Source: an uncultured beta proteobacterium
GTDB lineage: Bacteria; Pseudomonadota; Gammaproteobacteria; Burkholderiales; Burkholderiaceae_B
Assembly: GCA_903932425.1 (NCBI GenBank)
Contig: CAIZGG010000149.1
Coordinates: 1 to 39,332 of the forward strand
Length of the DNA stretch: 39,332 bases
Direction of reading: 5' to 3'
Notes under the pieces: model-generated
Told to the model about the DNA's origin: nothing
What the model saw: the letters and a program-made list of their open reading frames with translations, nothing else
The model's database searches: none
Shown here: piece by piece, positions 22,469-32,455 of the stretch
Position numbering within the stretch: the first letter of the stretch is position 1
Layout: every line of letters starts with the position of its first letter
Program-made: the position numbers and the translations under genes

Positions 22469-23248
22469 CTACGCCATCGTGCTGCCCCCGTTGACGCCTA
22501 TGGTTTGACCTGTGACATAGCTTGATAGCTCTTCACTGGCCAAAAACAACAACACCCCCGCGCACTCCTCAGGCCGCCCCAGGCGCCCCATCGGTATCGA
22601 CTTCTTTAACTTTGCCTGCAAGTCGTCCTTGCCCGTTACTGAACTGCTGGCGTGAGCCGCATGAATCGGGGTATCAATGACACCTGGCGCCATTGCATTG
22701 ACCCGTATGCCTTCACGAACAACCTCGCGAGCCAAACCCTTTGTATAGGTCGTGATGTAAGACTTTGAGGCTGCATATAAGCCCGCGCCACGCGTACCGC
22801 CCGTGTTGGCAGCCTGCGACGTGATGTTGATGATGCTGCCACCGCCCTGCGCCCGCATATGCGGGATGACTTCACGACAAAGCACCATCATTGAACGCGC
22901 ATTAAAGTGAAACACTTCATCAATTGCTGCATCGCTCGCTTCAGACAGGGCGATGCGGCGCATCATGCCACCCACATTATTAATCAGTACGTCAATGCGA
23001 CCAAAACGAGCATGCACGTCTTGCACAAGCTGAGCCAACTGACCTGAATCCATCACATCACAACCAAACGCCTGGGCGCTTGAACCCGCCGCTTCAATCT
23101 GCGCAACCACTGACAAGGCAGCCTCGCGCTGCGAGCGATAGTGCACCGCCACGTGAGCGCCATGCCGACCGAACGCCACAGCTGCCGCCGCTCCGATGCC
23201 TGAGCTCGCACCTGTAATCAGCACTACTTTATTTTTTAAATCATTCAT
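22469..23248 (-). CDS. SDR family NAD(P)-dependent oxidoreductase (FabG-like)
   Basis: 259 aa; TGASSGIG nucleotide-binding motif, INITS catalytic Ser, YAASK active site, VNGGSTMA C-terminus; 4-bp overlap with the ABC ATPase. Confidence 0.92.
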   Translation of the reverse strand: MNDLKNKVVLITGASSGIGAAAAVAFGRHGAHVAVHYRSQREAALSVVAQIEAAGSSAQAFGCDVMDSGQLAQLVQDVHARFGRIDVLINNVGGMMRRIALSEASDAAIDEVFHFNARSMMVLCREVIPHMRAQGGGSIINITSQAANTGGTRGAGLYAASKSYITTYTKGLAREVVREGIRVNAMAPGVIDTPIHAAHASSSVTGKDDLQAKLKKSIPMGRLGRPEECAGVLLFLASEELSSYVTGQTIGVNGGSTMA

Positions 23249-25026
23249 CTCGAGCTTTGTAAAAGTTTATGGCTTGGGGTTTGAGTCAGATCATCTTGCT
23301 GCTTGAGCCGTGCGCGCCCTCCCTCAAACAACCAGTCGCGCCCAGGTGCCGCCGCAAACAAGGTTTGAGTGTAGGCGTGTGAGGGCGCTGAAAAAATATC
23401 AGCGGTTCGCCCCGTTTCAACGACTTCGCCCTTTGACATAACAGCAATCCGATCGCACACCTGCGCCGCCACGCGCAAATCATGCGTGATAAATAGCATG
23501 GCCAAGTTCAGTTGATCACGCACCTCATCCAACAAACCAAGCACTTGCGCTTGCACCGAGACATCCAGGGCAGACACTGCTTCGTCGGCAATCAAGATCT
23601 CAGGTTTCATCGCAAGTGACCGTGCAATGCAAATTCGTTGACGTTGGCCACCCGAAAACTCATGCGGAAATCGTTTCAGCATCGCTGGGTCAAGCCGCAC
23701 TAATTCCATGAGCTCGCTCGCACGCAGCCAGGCCTCGTGCCTCGTCGCGCCGTAGTTCATTGGCCCCTCAACAATCGAATCACCAACCGTGCGACGGGGG
23801 TTCAAAGAACGATAGGGATCCTGAAAGACGATCTGCACGCACTGGCGCAAGGGCCGCATTTGCCGAATCGAAAGCGGTGCAATGTCTTGCTGATGCTGAA
23901 AGATCGACCCACTCGTCGTCGTAATCAACTTTGCCAAGCATCGTGCGACGGTGGATTTGCCCGAGCCTGACTCACCCACAATACCCAATGTCTCGCCACG
24001 GCGCAACTCAAGCGTGACCTGATTGACAGCTGGCGTCGGGCTATTGGGATAGGTCTTGGTCAGACGCTCGGTACGCAAAATCACCTCGCCCCTAACCGCG
24101 GCCTCTCGCACGCGTGGCGTCATACTAGGCACCGCCCCAATCAACATTTGCGTGTACGGGTGCGCAGGATGCACCAACACTTGCTGCTTCCGGCCAAACT
24201 CAACCAACTCTCCCCGGCGCAATACAGCGACTCGGTCGGCAATCTCGGCCACCACGCCAAAGTCATGCGTGATAAACAACACGCCGGTACCGTGTTCGCG
24301 CTGCAAGGTACGAATCAACGCCAGAATCTGAGCCTGGGTGGTCACGTCGAGCGCCGTGGTGGGCTCGTCCGCAATCAGCAATAACGGCTCTAACACCAAA
24401 GCCATCGCAATCATGATGCGCTGTCGCTGGCCACCCGACAATTGATGCGGGTACGAACGCATCATTCGAGGTGCGTCGGGCAGCCCGACCTTTTGAATCA
24501 TATCGAGCACGCGTACTTGACGCTCTGAGGCAGTCAACGCTGTGTGCGTACGCAAGACCTCATCGATTTGCTCGCCACAAGCAAACACTGGGTTCAGTGC
24601 CGTCATCGGCTCTTGAAAGATCATCGACATGGTGGTGCAGCGCAATTGACGCAGGCGCGTTGCAGACATCGTGAGTACGTCTTCACCCTGCAACAAAATT
24701 TTGCCTGCCGTTGGAACGAGCGCCTTAGCCTGCAGACCCATAATCGTGTGAGCAATGGCGGATTTTCCCGAGCCCGACTCGCCAACCAGACAAACGATCT
24801 CACCCGGGTTGACCGTCAAATTGACCTGCGCAACAGCATGGATCCGATCTGCGCCTCGCGGCAGCGAAATATCCAACGCTTGCAATTCAAGCACAGGCAG
24901 TGCTGGCACACCGTGTGTTTGCATCCTGCTCGGCGGTACCGCCTGTGCTTGTGTCAGTTGCGCTTGCACTGGCAGAGGTGTACCACGTGCCTGCCGAAGT
25001 GGATCTCTTGCGTTCGAACCTGTCAT
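23245..25026 (-). CDS. Oligopeptide/dipeptide-type ABC transporter ATP-binding protein, fused double ATPase (DppD-DppF type)
   Basis: 593 aa; two Walker A ([33 protein letters not shown]) and two signature motifs ([30 protein letters not shown]). Confidence 0.93.
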   Translation of the reverse strand: MTGSNARDPLRQARGTPLPVQAQLTQAQAVPPSRMQTHGVPALPVLELQALDISLPRGADRIHAVAQVNLTVNPGEIVCLVGESGSGKSAIAHTIMGLQAKALVPTAGKILLQGEDVLTMSATRLRQLRCTTMSMIFQEPMTALNPVFACGEQIDEVLRTHTALTASERQVRVLDMIQKVGLPDAPRMMRSYPHQLSGGQRQRIMIAMALVLEPLLLIADEPTTALDVTTQAQILALIRTLQREHGTGVLFITHDFGVVAEIADRVAVLRRGELVEFGRKQQVLVHPAHPYTQMLIGAVPSMTPRVREAAVRGEVILRTERLTKTYPNSPTPAVNQVTLELRRGETLGIVGESGSGKSTVARCLAKLITTTSGSIFQHQQDIAPLSIRQMRPLRQCVQIVFQDPYRSLNPRRTVGDSIVEGPMNYGATRHEAWLRASELMELVRLDPAMLKRFPHEFSGGQRQRICIARSLAMKPEILIADEAVSALDVSVQAQVLGLLDEVRDQLNLAMLFITHDLRVAAQVCDRIAVMSKGEVVETGRTADIFSAPSHAYTQTLFAAAPGRDWLFEGGRARLKQQDDLTQTPSHKLLQSSR

Positions 25027-25925
25027 AGCCGCTTTCTCATCCGCGGATCAAGCAAGTCACGCAAACCATCACCAAACAGATTGACCGCCAACACCGTCAC
25101 AGCCAAAAACAAACCAGGAAAAAAAATATTGTGGGGCAACATGACAAACATGGCTCGACCCTCGGCCATGATATTGCCCCAGGTCGGTGTTTCAGGCGAA
25201 ATACCGACTCCAAGAAAACTCAATACTGCTTCGATCAAAATGGCGTGTGCTGCGATATACGTTGTTTGCACAATCAGCGGTGCAATCGTATTAGGTAGGA
25301 TATGGCGAACAAGTAACACGGGGGTTGGTGTGCCCACCGCAATCGCAGCTTCAACGTAAGGCTCCTCACGCACCGACAACACCACTGCGCGCACCAGCCT
25401 GACCACACGCGGAATTTCAGTGATCGCAATCGCCAAAATCACCGTCGACAAACCAGCATTGAGTAGCGCCACCATCGACAACGCGAGCAAAATAGCCGGT
25501 ATGGCCATGAGTCCATCCATCACACGCATCACGATGGCATCAAGCCAGCGAAAATAACCTGCTAAGAGCCCCAGTAACAGACCTACGAGCGCACTCATCA
25601 CAGCTACCGTTGCCCCAATTAATAATGACACTCGTGCGCCAAAGACCACACGACTATAGATGTCACGTCCAAGCGAATCAGTGCCCATCAAATGCACGAA
25701 TTTAATTTTATTGCCGTCATCGTCGCGCAAGGTCGATTCGTAACCTGGTAACTTGTTGCGTACGCTAGGGTTGATGTCATCGGGACTCATCGTATGCAAA
25801 AACGGCGCGGCCAAACCGATCAACAGCACGCACAGCAAAATACCCGCGCCAATCATCACGCTTGGACTGCGCATGAGCGTGCGCCAGACCGTGACGCGAC
25901 CCGAGGATTCTGTGACAGCACTCAA
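25023..25925 (-). CDS. Oligopeptide/dipeptide-type ABC transporter permease (DppC-like)
   Basis: 300 aa; HLMGTDSLGRDIYSRVVFGARVSLLIG, EAAIAVGTPTPVLLVRHILPNTIAPLIVQTTYIAAHAILIEAVLSFLGVGI. Confidence 0.93.
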   Translation of the reverse strand: MSAVTESSGRVTVWRTLMRSPSVMIGAGILLCVLLIGLAAPFLHTMSPDDINPSVRNKLPGYESTLRDDDGNKIKFVHLMGTDSLGRDIYSRVVFGARVSLLIGATVAVMSALVGLLLGLLAGYFRWLDAIVMRVMDGLMAIPAILLALSMVALLNAGLSTVILAIAITEIPRVVRLVRAVVLSVREEPYVEAAIAVGTPTPVLLVRHILPNTIAPLIVQTTYIAAHAILIEAVLSFLGVGISPETPTWGNIMAEGRAMFVMLPHNIFFPGLFLAVTVLAVNLFGDGLRDLLDPRMRKRL

Positions 25926-26863
25926 TACCGTATCCTCGGATCAAATAAGGTATAGGACAGATCAATGAGCAAGTTAATCATCACTGACGTTAAGGAAAAC
26001 AACAAGACGAGCGCTTGGACAGTTGGAAAATCGCGCGCCAGCACGGCGTCAACCGTAAGTCGACCCAATCCCGGAATACTAAAGACACTTTCTGTGACCA
26101 CCACGCCGCCAATTAGCAAGGCGATGCCGATGCCGATCACCGTCACAATCGGCACGGCAGCATTACGCAACGCATGGCGCATCAACACAATCTGATTGGT
26201 CAACCCTTTTGCGTGCGCGGTACGAATGTAATCCTCACCCAACACCTCTTGAACGCTCGTACGAGTGATCCGTGCGATCAACGCGCAATACACAGCAGAC
26301 AGCGCAAAGCACGGTAACAATAGCTTTTGCAGCCACCCCCAAAAGCCCTCGGATAAGCGCTGATAGCCTTGCACAGGTAACCAACTGAGCTCAATCGAAA
26401 ATACATACATCAAGAGGTAACCAATCACAAAGACTGGTATTGAAAACCCCAGCACGGCCAAGCCCATCACAACGCGGTCGATCCAGGTCCCCGTGTAATA
26501 GGCCGCCAGGACGCCAAGCGGCACCGCAATCAGCACCGACATCATGATGGTACAGAGCGCGAGCGACAGCGTGGGCTCAAGTCGGTCAAGAATGAGTTCC
26601 GACACTTGCTTCTTAAAGAAAAACGACTCGCCGAGATTTCCAGTAGACACTTTAGCCAGCCAAGCCCCAAACTGCACTAACACAGGCTGATCCAGACCAA
26701 GTTTGGCGCGAATATCTTGGATCTGTTCCGTGGTGGCGTTATCGCCCGCAATGATGGCGGCCGGGTCTGCTGCGCTTAAACGCAACATCAAAAATACCAG
26801 CACAACCACCATCACCATGACGGGCACGGTGGCGGCAATACGCTTTGTGATGTAACGAAACAC
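25922..26863 (-). CDS. Oligopeptide/dipeptide-type ABC transporter permease (DppB-like)
   Basis: 313 aa; MFRYITKRIAATVPVMVMVVVLVFLMLRL..., LGEDYIRTAHAKGLTNQIVLMRHALRNAAVPIVTVIG. Confidence 0.93.
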   Translation of the reverse strand: MFRYITKRIAATVPVMVMVVVLVFLMLRLSAADPAAIIAGDNATTEQIQDIRAKLGLDQPVLVQFGAWLAKVSTGNLGESFFFKKQVSELILDRLEPTLSLALCTIMMSVLIAVPLGVLAAYYTGTWIDRVVMGLAVLGFSIPVFVIGYLLMYVFSIELSWLPVQGYQRLSEGFWGWLQKLLLPCFALSAVYCALIARITRTSVQEVLGEDYIRTAHAKGLTNQIVLMRHALRNAAVPIVTVIGIGIALLIGGVVVTESVFSIPGLGRLTVDAVLARDFPTVQALVLLFSLTSVMINLLIDLSYTLFDPRIRY

Positions 26864-26877
26864 GACTTAATAATCCG

Positions 26878-28488
26878 TCACTTACCGGTCTTCGTGATGT
26901 TCCAGAACACAGGCGCTGGCGCTTCAATCAGACCGCTTAAGCTCTTGCGCGCAACCATAGGCTGATACCACTGGCCCAGCGGAATGTAGACAGGATATTC
27001 AATCGCTCGCAGCTGCACGGCTTCGGCAAGCGCCTTTTGTTTAGCCAGATCTGTTTCACGAGAGAAATCGCTTCGCAATTTTTCAATTTGCGCATCGCAC
27101 GGCCAACCAAAAGTCGTCTTTTCACAGGCGGCGTTGAGATAACTGGACTCAAGCGGGTTGAGCACATTATTAGTCGACGTGATGGTGAGATTCCAGCCAC
27201 CTTTTGCCACGGGATCTTTTTTGGCGCGCCGAACAACGACCGACTGCCAGTCCATTGACTGCATATCAACTTTAAAGCCTGCTTTTTCAAGCAAAGACTT
27301 TGCGACCGGCGCAAGATTGGCGTACACGTGGCGATCGGTAGAATGCAACAACACAATCGGTGTGCCGTCGTAACCAGAATCTTTCACAAGTTCACGCGCT
27401 TTTTTGAAATTTGATTCAAGCAAAGCCTCCGTTCCTTTTGTGGTGCCCATCGGCGTACCGCAAAAGAACATCGACTTGCAAACTTTGTAGTAATCAGGGT
27501 CGCCAATGACCGCCTTCAAAAAATCTTCTTGATTGAAGGCATACCACAGGGCTTGGCGCGCTTTGACATTATCGAACGGCTTGTTTAGCGAGTTAAATCT
27601 AAACACGTACTGATTACCCATCGAACTCCAGTCGCTGAACTGGATATTGGCGTTCTTTTTTAGCATCGGCAACAAGTCGTGCGATGGCTGTTCAATGATG
27701 TCGATTTCTCCGGCCAACAGTGCACTCACCGCAGTTTGCTGATCGGCGATCGCAAGCCATTCAACCCGATCAACCTTCACAACCTTACCGCCAGCCATGG
27801 CTGAAGGAGGTTCAGTACGAGGCTTGTATTGCGCAAATTTTTCGTAGACCACCTTACTGCCAGGTTTCCATTCACTGGTTTTGAATACAAACGGACCCGA
27901 GCCAACGTAGTCAGCAATTTGCTCTTGCGGGCTGACGTCGGCTACGCGCTTGGGCATCATGAAGGCGGTGCCCGAAGCGCGACTCAAGCCGATCATCACC
28001 GCAGCCGTCGGCTCTTTTAAAATAATTTTGAAAGTCTTTTGATCAACGGCGGCAAAGTCTTTGACATAAGCCATCATCTCTTGACCAACCACATCACGCG
28101 CCGCCCAACGTTTGATCGAGGCGATGCAATCCTCCGAGGTAACTGGCTGACCATCATGCCATAACAAACCATCACGCAAGGTCATGGTGTAGACCGTTCT
28201 GTCTTCACTGAGTTGGTACGTATCAACCATTTGTGGCTGCACCGCACCCTGTGCATCGGTTGCAAACAGGGTGTCATAGATCATGTAGCCATGATTGCGC
28301 GAGATATACGCGGTCGTCCAGACTGGGTCAACAATTTTTAAGTCAGAGTGCATCACGGCACGTACAATCGTTTGCGCCTGGGCGAGTGAATCGCGATGAA
28401 CCGCCAGACTCCCAAGGCCCGCAATCAATAACGATACAAACAAGCAAGCGCGGTGCAATGTCTTCATGTTCATGATGCCAGTCCCCAA
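26878..28488 (-). CDS. ABC transporter family 5 (Opp/Dpp-type) substrate-binding protein
   Basis: 536 aa with signal peptide; DTYQLSEDRTVYTMTLRDGLLWHDGQPVTSEDCIASIKRW is the SBP family 5 signature. Start may be at 28473/28467 (MNMKTL/MKTL). Confidence 0.92.
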   Translation of the reverse strand: MGTGIMNMKTLHRACLFVSLLIAGLGSLAVHRDSLAQAQTIVRAVMHSDLKIVDPVWTTAYISRNHGYMIYDTLFATDAQGAVQPQMVDTYQLSEDRTVYTMTLRDGLLWHDGQPVTSEDCIASIKRWAARDVVGQEMMAYVKDFAAVDQKTFKIILKEPTAAVMIGLSRASGTAFMMPKRVADVSPQEQIADYVGSGPFVFKTSEWKPGSKVVYEKFAQYKPRTEPPSAMAGGKVVKVDRVEWLAIADQQTAVSALLAGEIDIIEQPSHDLLPMLKKNANIQFSDWSSMGNQYVFRFNSLNKPFDNVKARQALWYAFNQEDFLKAVIGDPDYYKVCKSMFFCGTPMGTTKGTEALLESNFKKARELVKDSGYDGTPIVLLHSTDRHVYANLAPVAKSLLEKAGFKVDMQSMDWQSVVVRRAKKDPVAKGGWNLTITSTNNVLNPLESSYLNAACEKTTFGWPCDAQIEKLRSDFSRETDLAKQKALAEAVQLRAIEYPVYIPLGQWYQPMVARKSLSGLIEAPAPVFWNITKTGK

Positions 28489-28502
28489 AAATTATTGTTT
28501 TT

Positions 28503-31133
28503 TTAAAGCACACCCTGCGCAATCAAATCTTGGATCTCTGTTTCTGAATATCCTAACATCTGCGTCAGCACATGCACGTTGTCTTCGCCATAGCCGGGCG
28601 CACCGCGATCAATGACGCCACCGGCATAGGCGGGTGTTGCACTCATTTTGACCGGAAACTCGTTGACCGGCCAGCGACCAATTTTGGTACCAGTCACCTC
28701 TGTCAGCCACTCAAGTTCTTTCAATTGCGGATCAGTATCGTAACGATCCGCCGCCGTTTGGCATACACCGGCTGGCACGCCAGCGGTCTGCAGGCGCGCC
28801 ATGCACTCGCTCGCGTCCTGAGTCACAGCCCAAGCGCTGATTTTTTCGTCAAGCGCGTCTTGATTTTGCAGACGCAAGGCCAGCGTACTGAAGCGTAGAT
28901 CCCATTGCAACTCGGTCAGACCGGCTTCGCGTACCAGGGCGTTCCATTCAACGTCATCAAAACAAGCAATCGCAAGCCAGCGATCGTCGCTTGCGCAGCG
29001 GTACGCCCCGTGAGGTGCGGCTGGCTTATAGGGTGAACGATTACCGTAACGCGTCCACTCCTTACCGTTCGCTGACCAGTCCAGCACCGCAGTCGCTGTT
29101 TGATAAATACCTGCCTCGCACTGCGAGGCATCAATCCATTGCCCCTCACCGGTGCGATTGCGGTGGTAAAGCGCACCCAGCGTGGCTAAGGCAAAACCAT
29201 ATGCGCCAATCCAGTCAAGGTACGAATAGCCCCAACCAGCTGGCATGGCCGGGTCAGGGCGGCCAGACATTTCTGTGGTGCCAGCAAACGAAGCCGCCAC
29301 GGGGCCTACCGTGCGAAACCGCCCATACTTACCAATGCCGCCCATGCCAGATTGCTGCACATAAATAATGTCTGACTTCAGCGACTTGAGTACTCCATAC
29401 CCCAAACCTAAACGCTCTAGCACCCCAGGAGAGAACCCTTCCGCGACAATATCCGACTGGCGCGCAAGCTCTTTCGCAATGGCCAAGCCCTTGGGGTGTC
29501 GGATATTCAACGACATACCGCGCTTACCAGCGTTTTTATTGTTGAACTGCCCACCCATGTCTGAGTCAGTCACGCCAGGCAAAGGCGCGGTCGCAACCTC
29601 GCGTGCGGCCCGACCACCCACCGGCGACATCGCAGCCAACCTGGTGTCTGGATTTTCTTTCCACTCGACCTTGATACTTTCAGCACCCAGCGCAGCAAGA
29701 ATACGTGTCCCACCAGCCGAAGCCAGAAACCAAGAAAAATCTAAGATCTTGACGCCTTGCAAGGCAAAGGGTGCACCGCGCGCTGAAATATTTTTTACTG
29801 TGGGTCGGTACTTGAAAGTCTTGTCACCGGCCTGCGCCCGAACCGTCTCTGCGTTTTTAGGCGCAGCGATCAGCTGACTGAGTTCTGCGTTGTGTTGCCC
29901 CAGCAGCGGAGCACGCTTACCGGCCTGCCAGGCCGTCGCAGTGCTCAACCATTTGCTGGTTGGGTAACGCAAGGCACGACCAAGTTCAGGATGATCGATA
30001 TCAGTAAATGAATGACGTAACAGCCAATGCTCGTCTAAGGCATTTTCATGCGGCTTGCGCACGGGCGCCCACAATAAGCCCGCCTCTTGCGCTTCGCGCC
30101 AAGGCAAATCTTTATAGTCATAAGAGCCGACAAAATCACGGATCACTTCGAGCATGCGAACCGTTTCGGCATCCATCCCAGCAGAGCCGGGCGTGCTGCG
30201 CGCTTTCAGGTCAGCGGTCGCAGAAGGCGCTTGCAAGTCGGCCGCCTTGCCGTAGCGATCCAAGAACGGCACGAGTTTCGCCTTATCGCGCGCAGACACC
30301 CCCCAAGTCATATTCCAGCGCTTGTCTTTGGTCGCACTCACGTTAGGAATCGGAGTCGGTTTTTCAACCGCATGCCGAGCAGTCTGACGATACAGCGGCG
30401 CCCGACGCATGACCCACGACATCACATCAAGCTCGGTATTTTTTGCGACGGCTTCGTGTACCGCGCATGACAGGTCTTGTCCATCGCCCGTTGATTGGCG
30501 AGTAATCAACGCAGCCACCACCGCTGCAGCCATTTGTTCAGCCGCGATGTGGTACGCATGCCAAACCTGGGGGGCGACAGGCGGGTGCTCGTAATGCCCA
30601 TCAGCATTACGGTCGTAACCGCAGCACATCATCACACCACCCAGCGCCAAATGAATGAGATCCGATCCTTTAAAATCTTTCCAGGGACCTGTGTCACCGA
30701 AAGGGGTGATGCGCGCGGTAATGAGCGTTGGAAACAATTTGTTTAACGACTGCGCAGGTTTAAGCTCTGACAAAAACTGGCCGCAGGTACTGTCTAAAAA
30801 AATATCTGCCGTACTTAACAGTTCTAAAAAGGCAGCTTTACCGTCTGCGGTATTAACATCGAGTTGTATCGATTTTTTACCACGGTTGTACGCGCAAAAG
30901 AAAATCGATCTCTCGGGATCAGGCTGCTCGCCCAGGTAAGGGCCAATATTACGCGTCGGGCTACCGCCAACCGGTTCGATTTTGATGACTTCAGCGCCTA
31001 AGCCGGCCAACAACAAACCACAATATTCGCCCAACTCATCGGCAACTTCAATGACACGCAAGCCGGCCAACATTCCGGGCTTATCTTGCGGGTTAGCGAA
31101 TAACTCGGTGGCACTAACAGGCGACTGCGACAT
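28503..31133 (-). CDS. Double-domain class III CoA-transferase (CaiB/BaiF family)
   Basis: 876 aa with two CaiB/BaiF modules: LAGLRVIEVADELGEYCGLLLAGLGAEVIKIEP... and LQGVKILDFSWFLASAGGTRILAALGAESIKVEW.... Confidence 0.9.
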   Translation of the reverse strand: MSQSPVSATELFANPQDKPGMLAGLRVIEVADELGEYCGLLLAGLGAEVIKIEPVGGSPTRNIGPYLGEQPDPERSIFFCAYNRGKKSIQLDVNTADGKAAFLELLSTADIFLDSTCGQFLSELKPAQSLNKLFPTLITARITPFGDTGPWKDFKGSDLIHLALGGVMMCCGYDRNADGHYEHPPVAPQVWHAYHIAAEQMAAAVVAALITRQSTGDGQDLSCAVHEAVAKNTELDVMSWVMRRAPLYRQTARHAVEKPTPIPNVSATKDKRWNMTWGVSARDKAKLVPFLDRYGKAADLQAPSATADLKARSTPGSAGMDAETVRMLEVIRDFVGSYDYKDLPWREAQEAGLLWAPVRKPHENALDEHWLLRHSFTDIDHPELGRALRYPTSKWLSTATAWQAGKRAPLLGQHNAELSQLIAAPKNAETVRAQAGDKTFKYRPTVKNISARGAPFALQGVKILDFSWFLASAGGTRILAALGAESIKVEWKENPDTRLAAMSPVGGRAAREVATAPLPGVTDSDMGGQFNNKNAGKRGMSLNIRHPKGLAIAKELARQSDIVAEGFSPGVLERLGLGYGVLKSLKSDIIYVQQSGMGGIGKYGRFRTVGPVAASFAGTTEMSGRPDPAMPAGWGYSYLDWIGAYGFALATLGALYHRNRTGEGQWIDASQCEAGIYQTATAVLDWSANGKEWTRYGNRSPYKPAAPHGAYRCASDDRWLAIACFDDVEWNALVREAGLTELQWDLRFSTLALRLQNQDALDEKISAWAVTQDASECMARLQTAGVPAGVCQTAADRYDTDPQLKELEWLTEVTGTKIGRWPVNEFPVKMSATPAYAGGVIDRGAPGYGEDNVHVLTQMLGYSETEIQDLIAQGVL

Positions 31134-31167
31134 AACGTGGTCCTCTATTTTGTCTCAAGGCAAGCAA

Positions 31168-31180
31168 CCCTCGACGAGGG
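31168..31180. promoter_or_regulatory. Candidate operator in the divergent CoA-transferase / thiolase-fold intergenic region
   Basis: CCCTCG-A-CGAGGG perfect inverted repeat 35 bp upstream of the CoA-transferase start (31133). Confidence 0.35.
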
Positions 31181-31321
31181 GCCGACCTTATTTCTATTTA
31201 TTTTGATCACTAGCATCATGCCCCACAAAATGGGTATCATGCAACAGCGCCGTGTGTTTTATCCCGGCGTCGGCCACTGGTGCACCCAGACACCAGAGCT
31301 TTAACGCCAAAGGACAACGCT

Positions 31322-32452
31322 GTGAATGAACTACACGCGCTAAAAAATAAAATCGCAGTCGTCGGAGTCGGCAATACCGCCTACGGCGACTTCCCGTTAA
31401 TCAGTGACTATGGCCTGGGCGCACAGGCGTTTAAATCTGCAATCTCAGATTGTGGACTCGCCAAAGACGAAATCGACGGCCTGCTAGTGTGTCGCGTGCC
31501 GTCCTATGCCCGAATGGGTGAAGTGCTTGGCCTGAACCCACGCTGGACCATGACCCTGCCCGGACACGGCCGTATGTCAGGCATGTCGATCATCGAAGCC
31601 ATGTTGGCGCTTGAAACCGGTGCCGCAAAATACGTCGCCTTGATCTATACCAACATCGGTCGCTCGCGCCGCGTTAACTATGGTGGGGAAGACGCCTCAA
31701 GCTTCTGGAACCCCTGGGGGTTTACATCGCCCGGTGCCGCACACGCCATGATGTTTCGGATGCATATGGCCAAATACGGCACGACCACACGCCAGCTCTC
31801 TGAAGTGTCGGTCGCTTTTCGCAAGCACGCGTTGCTCAATCCGACAGCCGTGATGAAAAAGCCAATGACCTCTGACGATCACGCAAGCGCCAGACGCATC
31901 ACAGAGCCTTTAGGTCTGCTTGATTACTGCCTGATTAACGACGGGGCCGTATGCATGATCCTAACGACAGCGGATCGCGCGAAAGACTTAGCAAAGCCAC
32001 CCGTACTAATCTCCGGTGTCGGTGCGCGCGACGCCTTTGAACGCAGCGCGATTTCAAATTTTGATCAAGATTTTTGGTACAAAGAAATTAAAGACGCAGG
32101 TACTCAAGCCTTCGAAATGGCTGGCGTCACCCACGACGATGTCGATGCCTTGATGTGTTACGACAACTTTAGCCCGACAGTCCTGTTTAGCCTCGAAGGC
32201 TTGGGCTATTGCGCGCAGGGTGAATCCGGAGCCTACGTCGAAGGCGGCACCCTACAACTCGGTAACAAACTACCCACCAATACCGACGGCGGTCATCTTT
32301 CAAATTCATACATGCAGGGTTGGGGCTTAAACGTCGAAGCCGTGCGCCAAATACGCGGCGAATGCGGTGCACGACAAGTGGCAGATTGCAACGTTGTGCA
32401 ATACATCGCCTCAACCCCTTGCACCCGTTCAATCATTTACACAAAGGGCTAA
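31322..32452 (+). CDS. Thiolase-fold protein (lipid-transfer protein / SCP2-thiolase-like)
   Basis: KIAVVGVGNTAYGDFPLISDYGLGAQAFKSAISDCGLAKDEIDGLLV... thiolase-like N-terminus and NTDGGHLSNSYMQGWGLNVEAVRQIRG C-terminal motif. GTG start at 31322 preceded by AAAGGA; the ORF track uses an upstream GTG at 31280. Confidence 0.85.
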   Translation: MNELHALKNKIAVVGVGNTAYGDFPLISDYGLGAQAFKSAISDCGLAKDEIDGLLVCRVPSYARMGEVLGLNPRWTMTLPGHGRMSGMSIIEAMLALETGAAKYVALIYTNIGRSRRVNYGGEDASSFWNPWGFTSPGAAHAMMFRMHMAKYGTTTRQLSEVSVAFRKHALLNPTAVMKKPMTSDDHASARRITEPLGLLDYCLINDGAVCMILTTADRAKDLAKPPVLISGVGARDAFERSAISNFDQDFWYKEIKDAGTQAFEMAGVTHDDVDALMCYDNFSPTVLFSLEGLGYCAQGESGAYVEGGTLQLGNKLPTNTDGGHLSNSYMQGWGLNVEAVRQIRGECGARQVADCNVVQYIASTPCTRSIIYTKG

Positions 32453-32455
32453 ATC

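Noticed and set aside
24544-25359. 271-aa plus-strand ORF
   Set aside because: Lies antisense to the ABC ATPase/permease genes, with no recognisable domain; an artefact of high-GC codon usage on the opposite strand.
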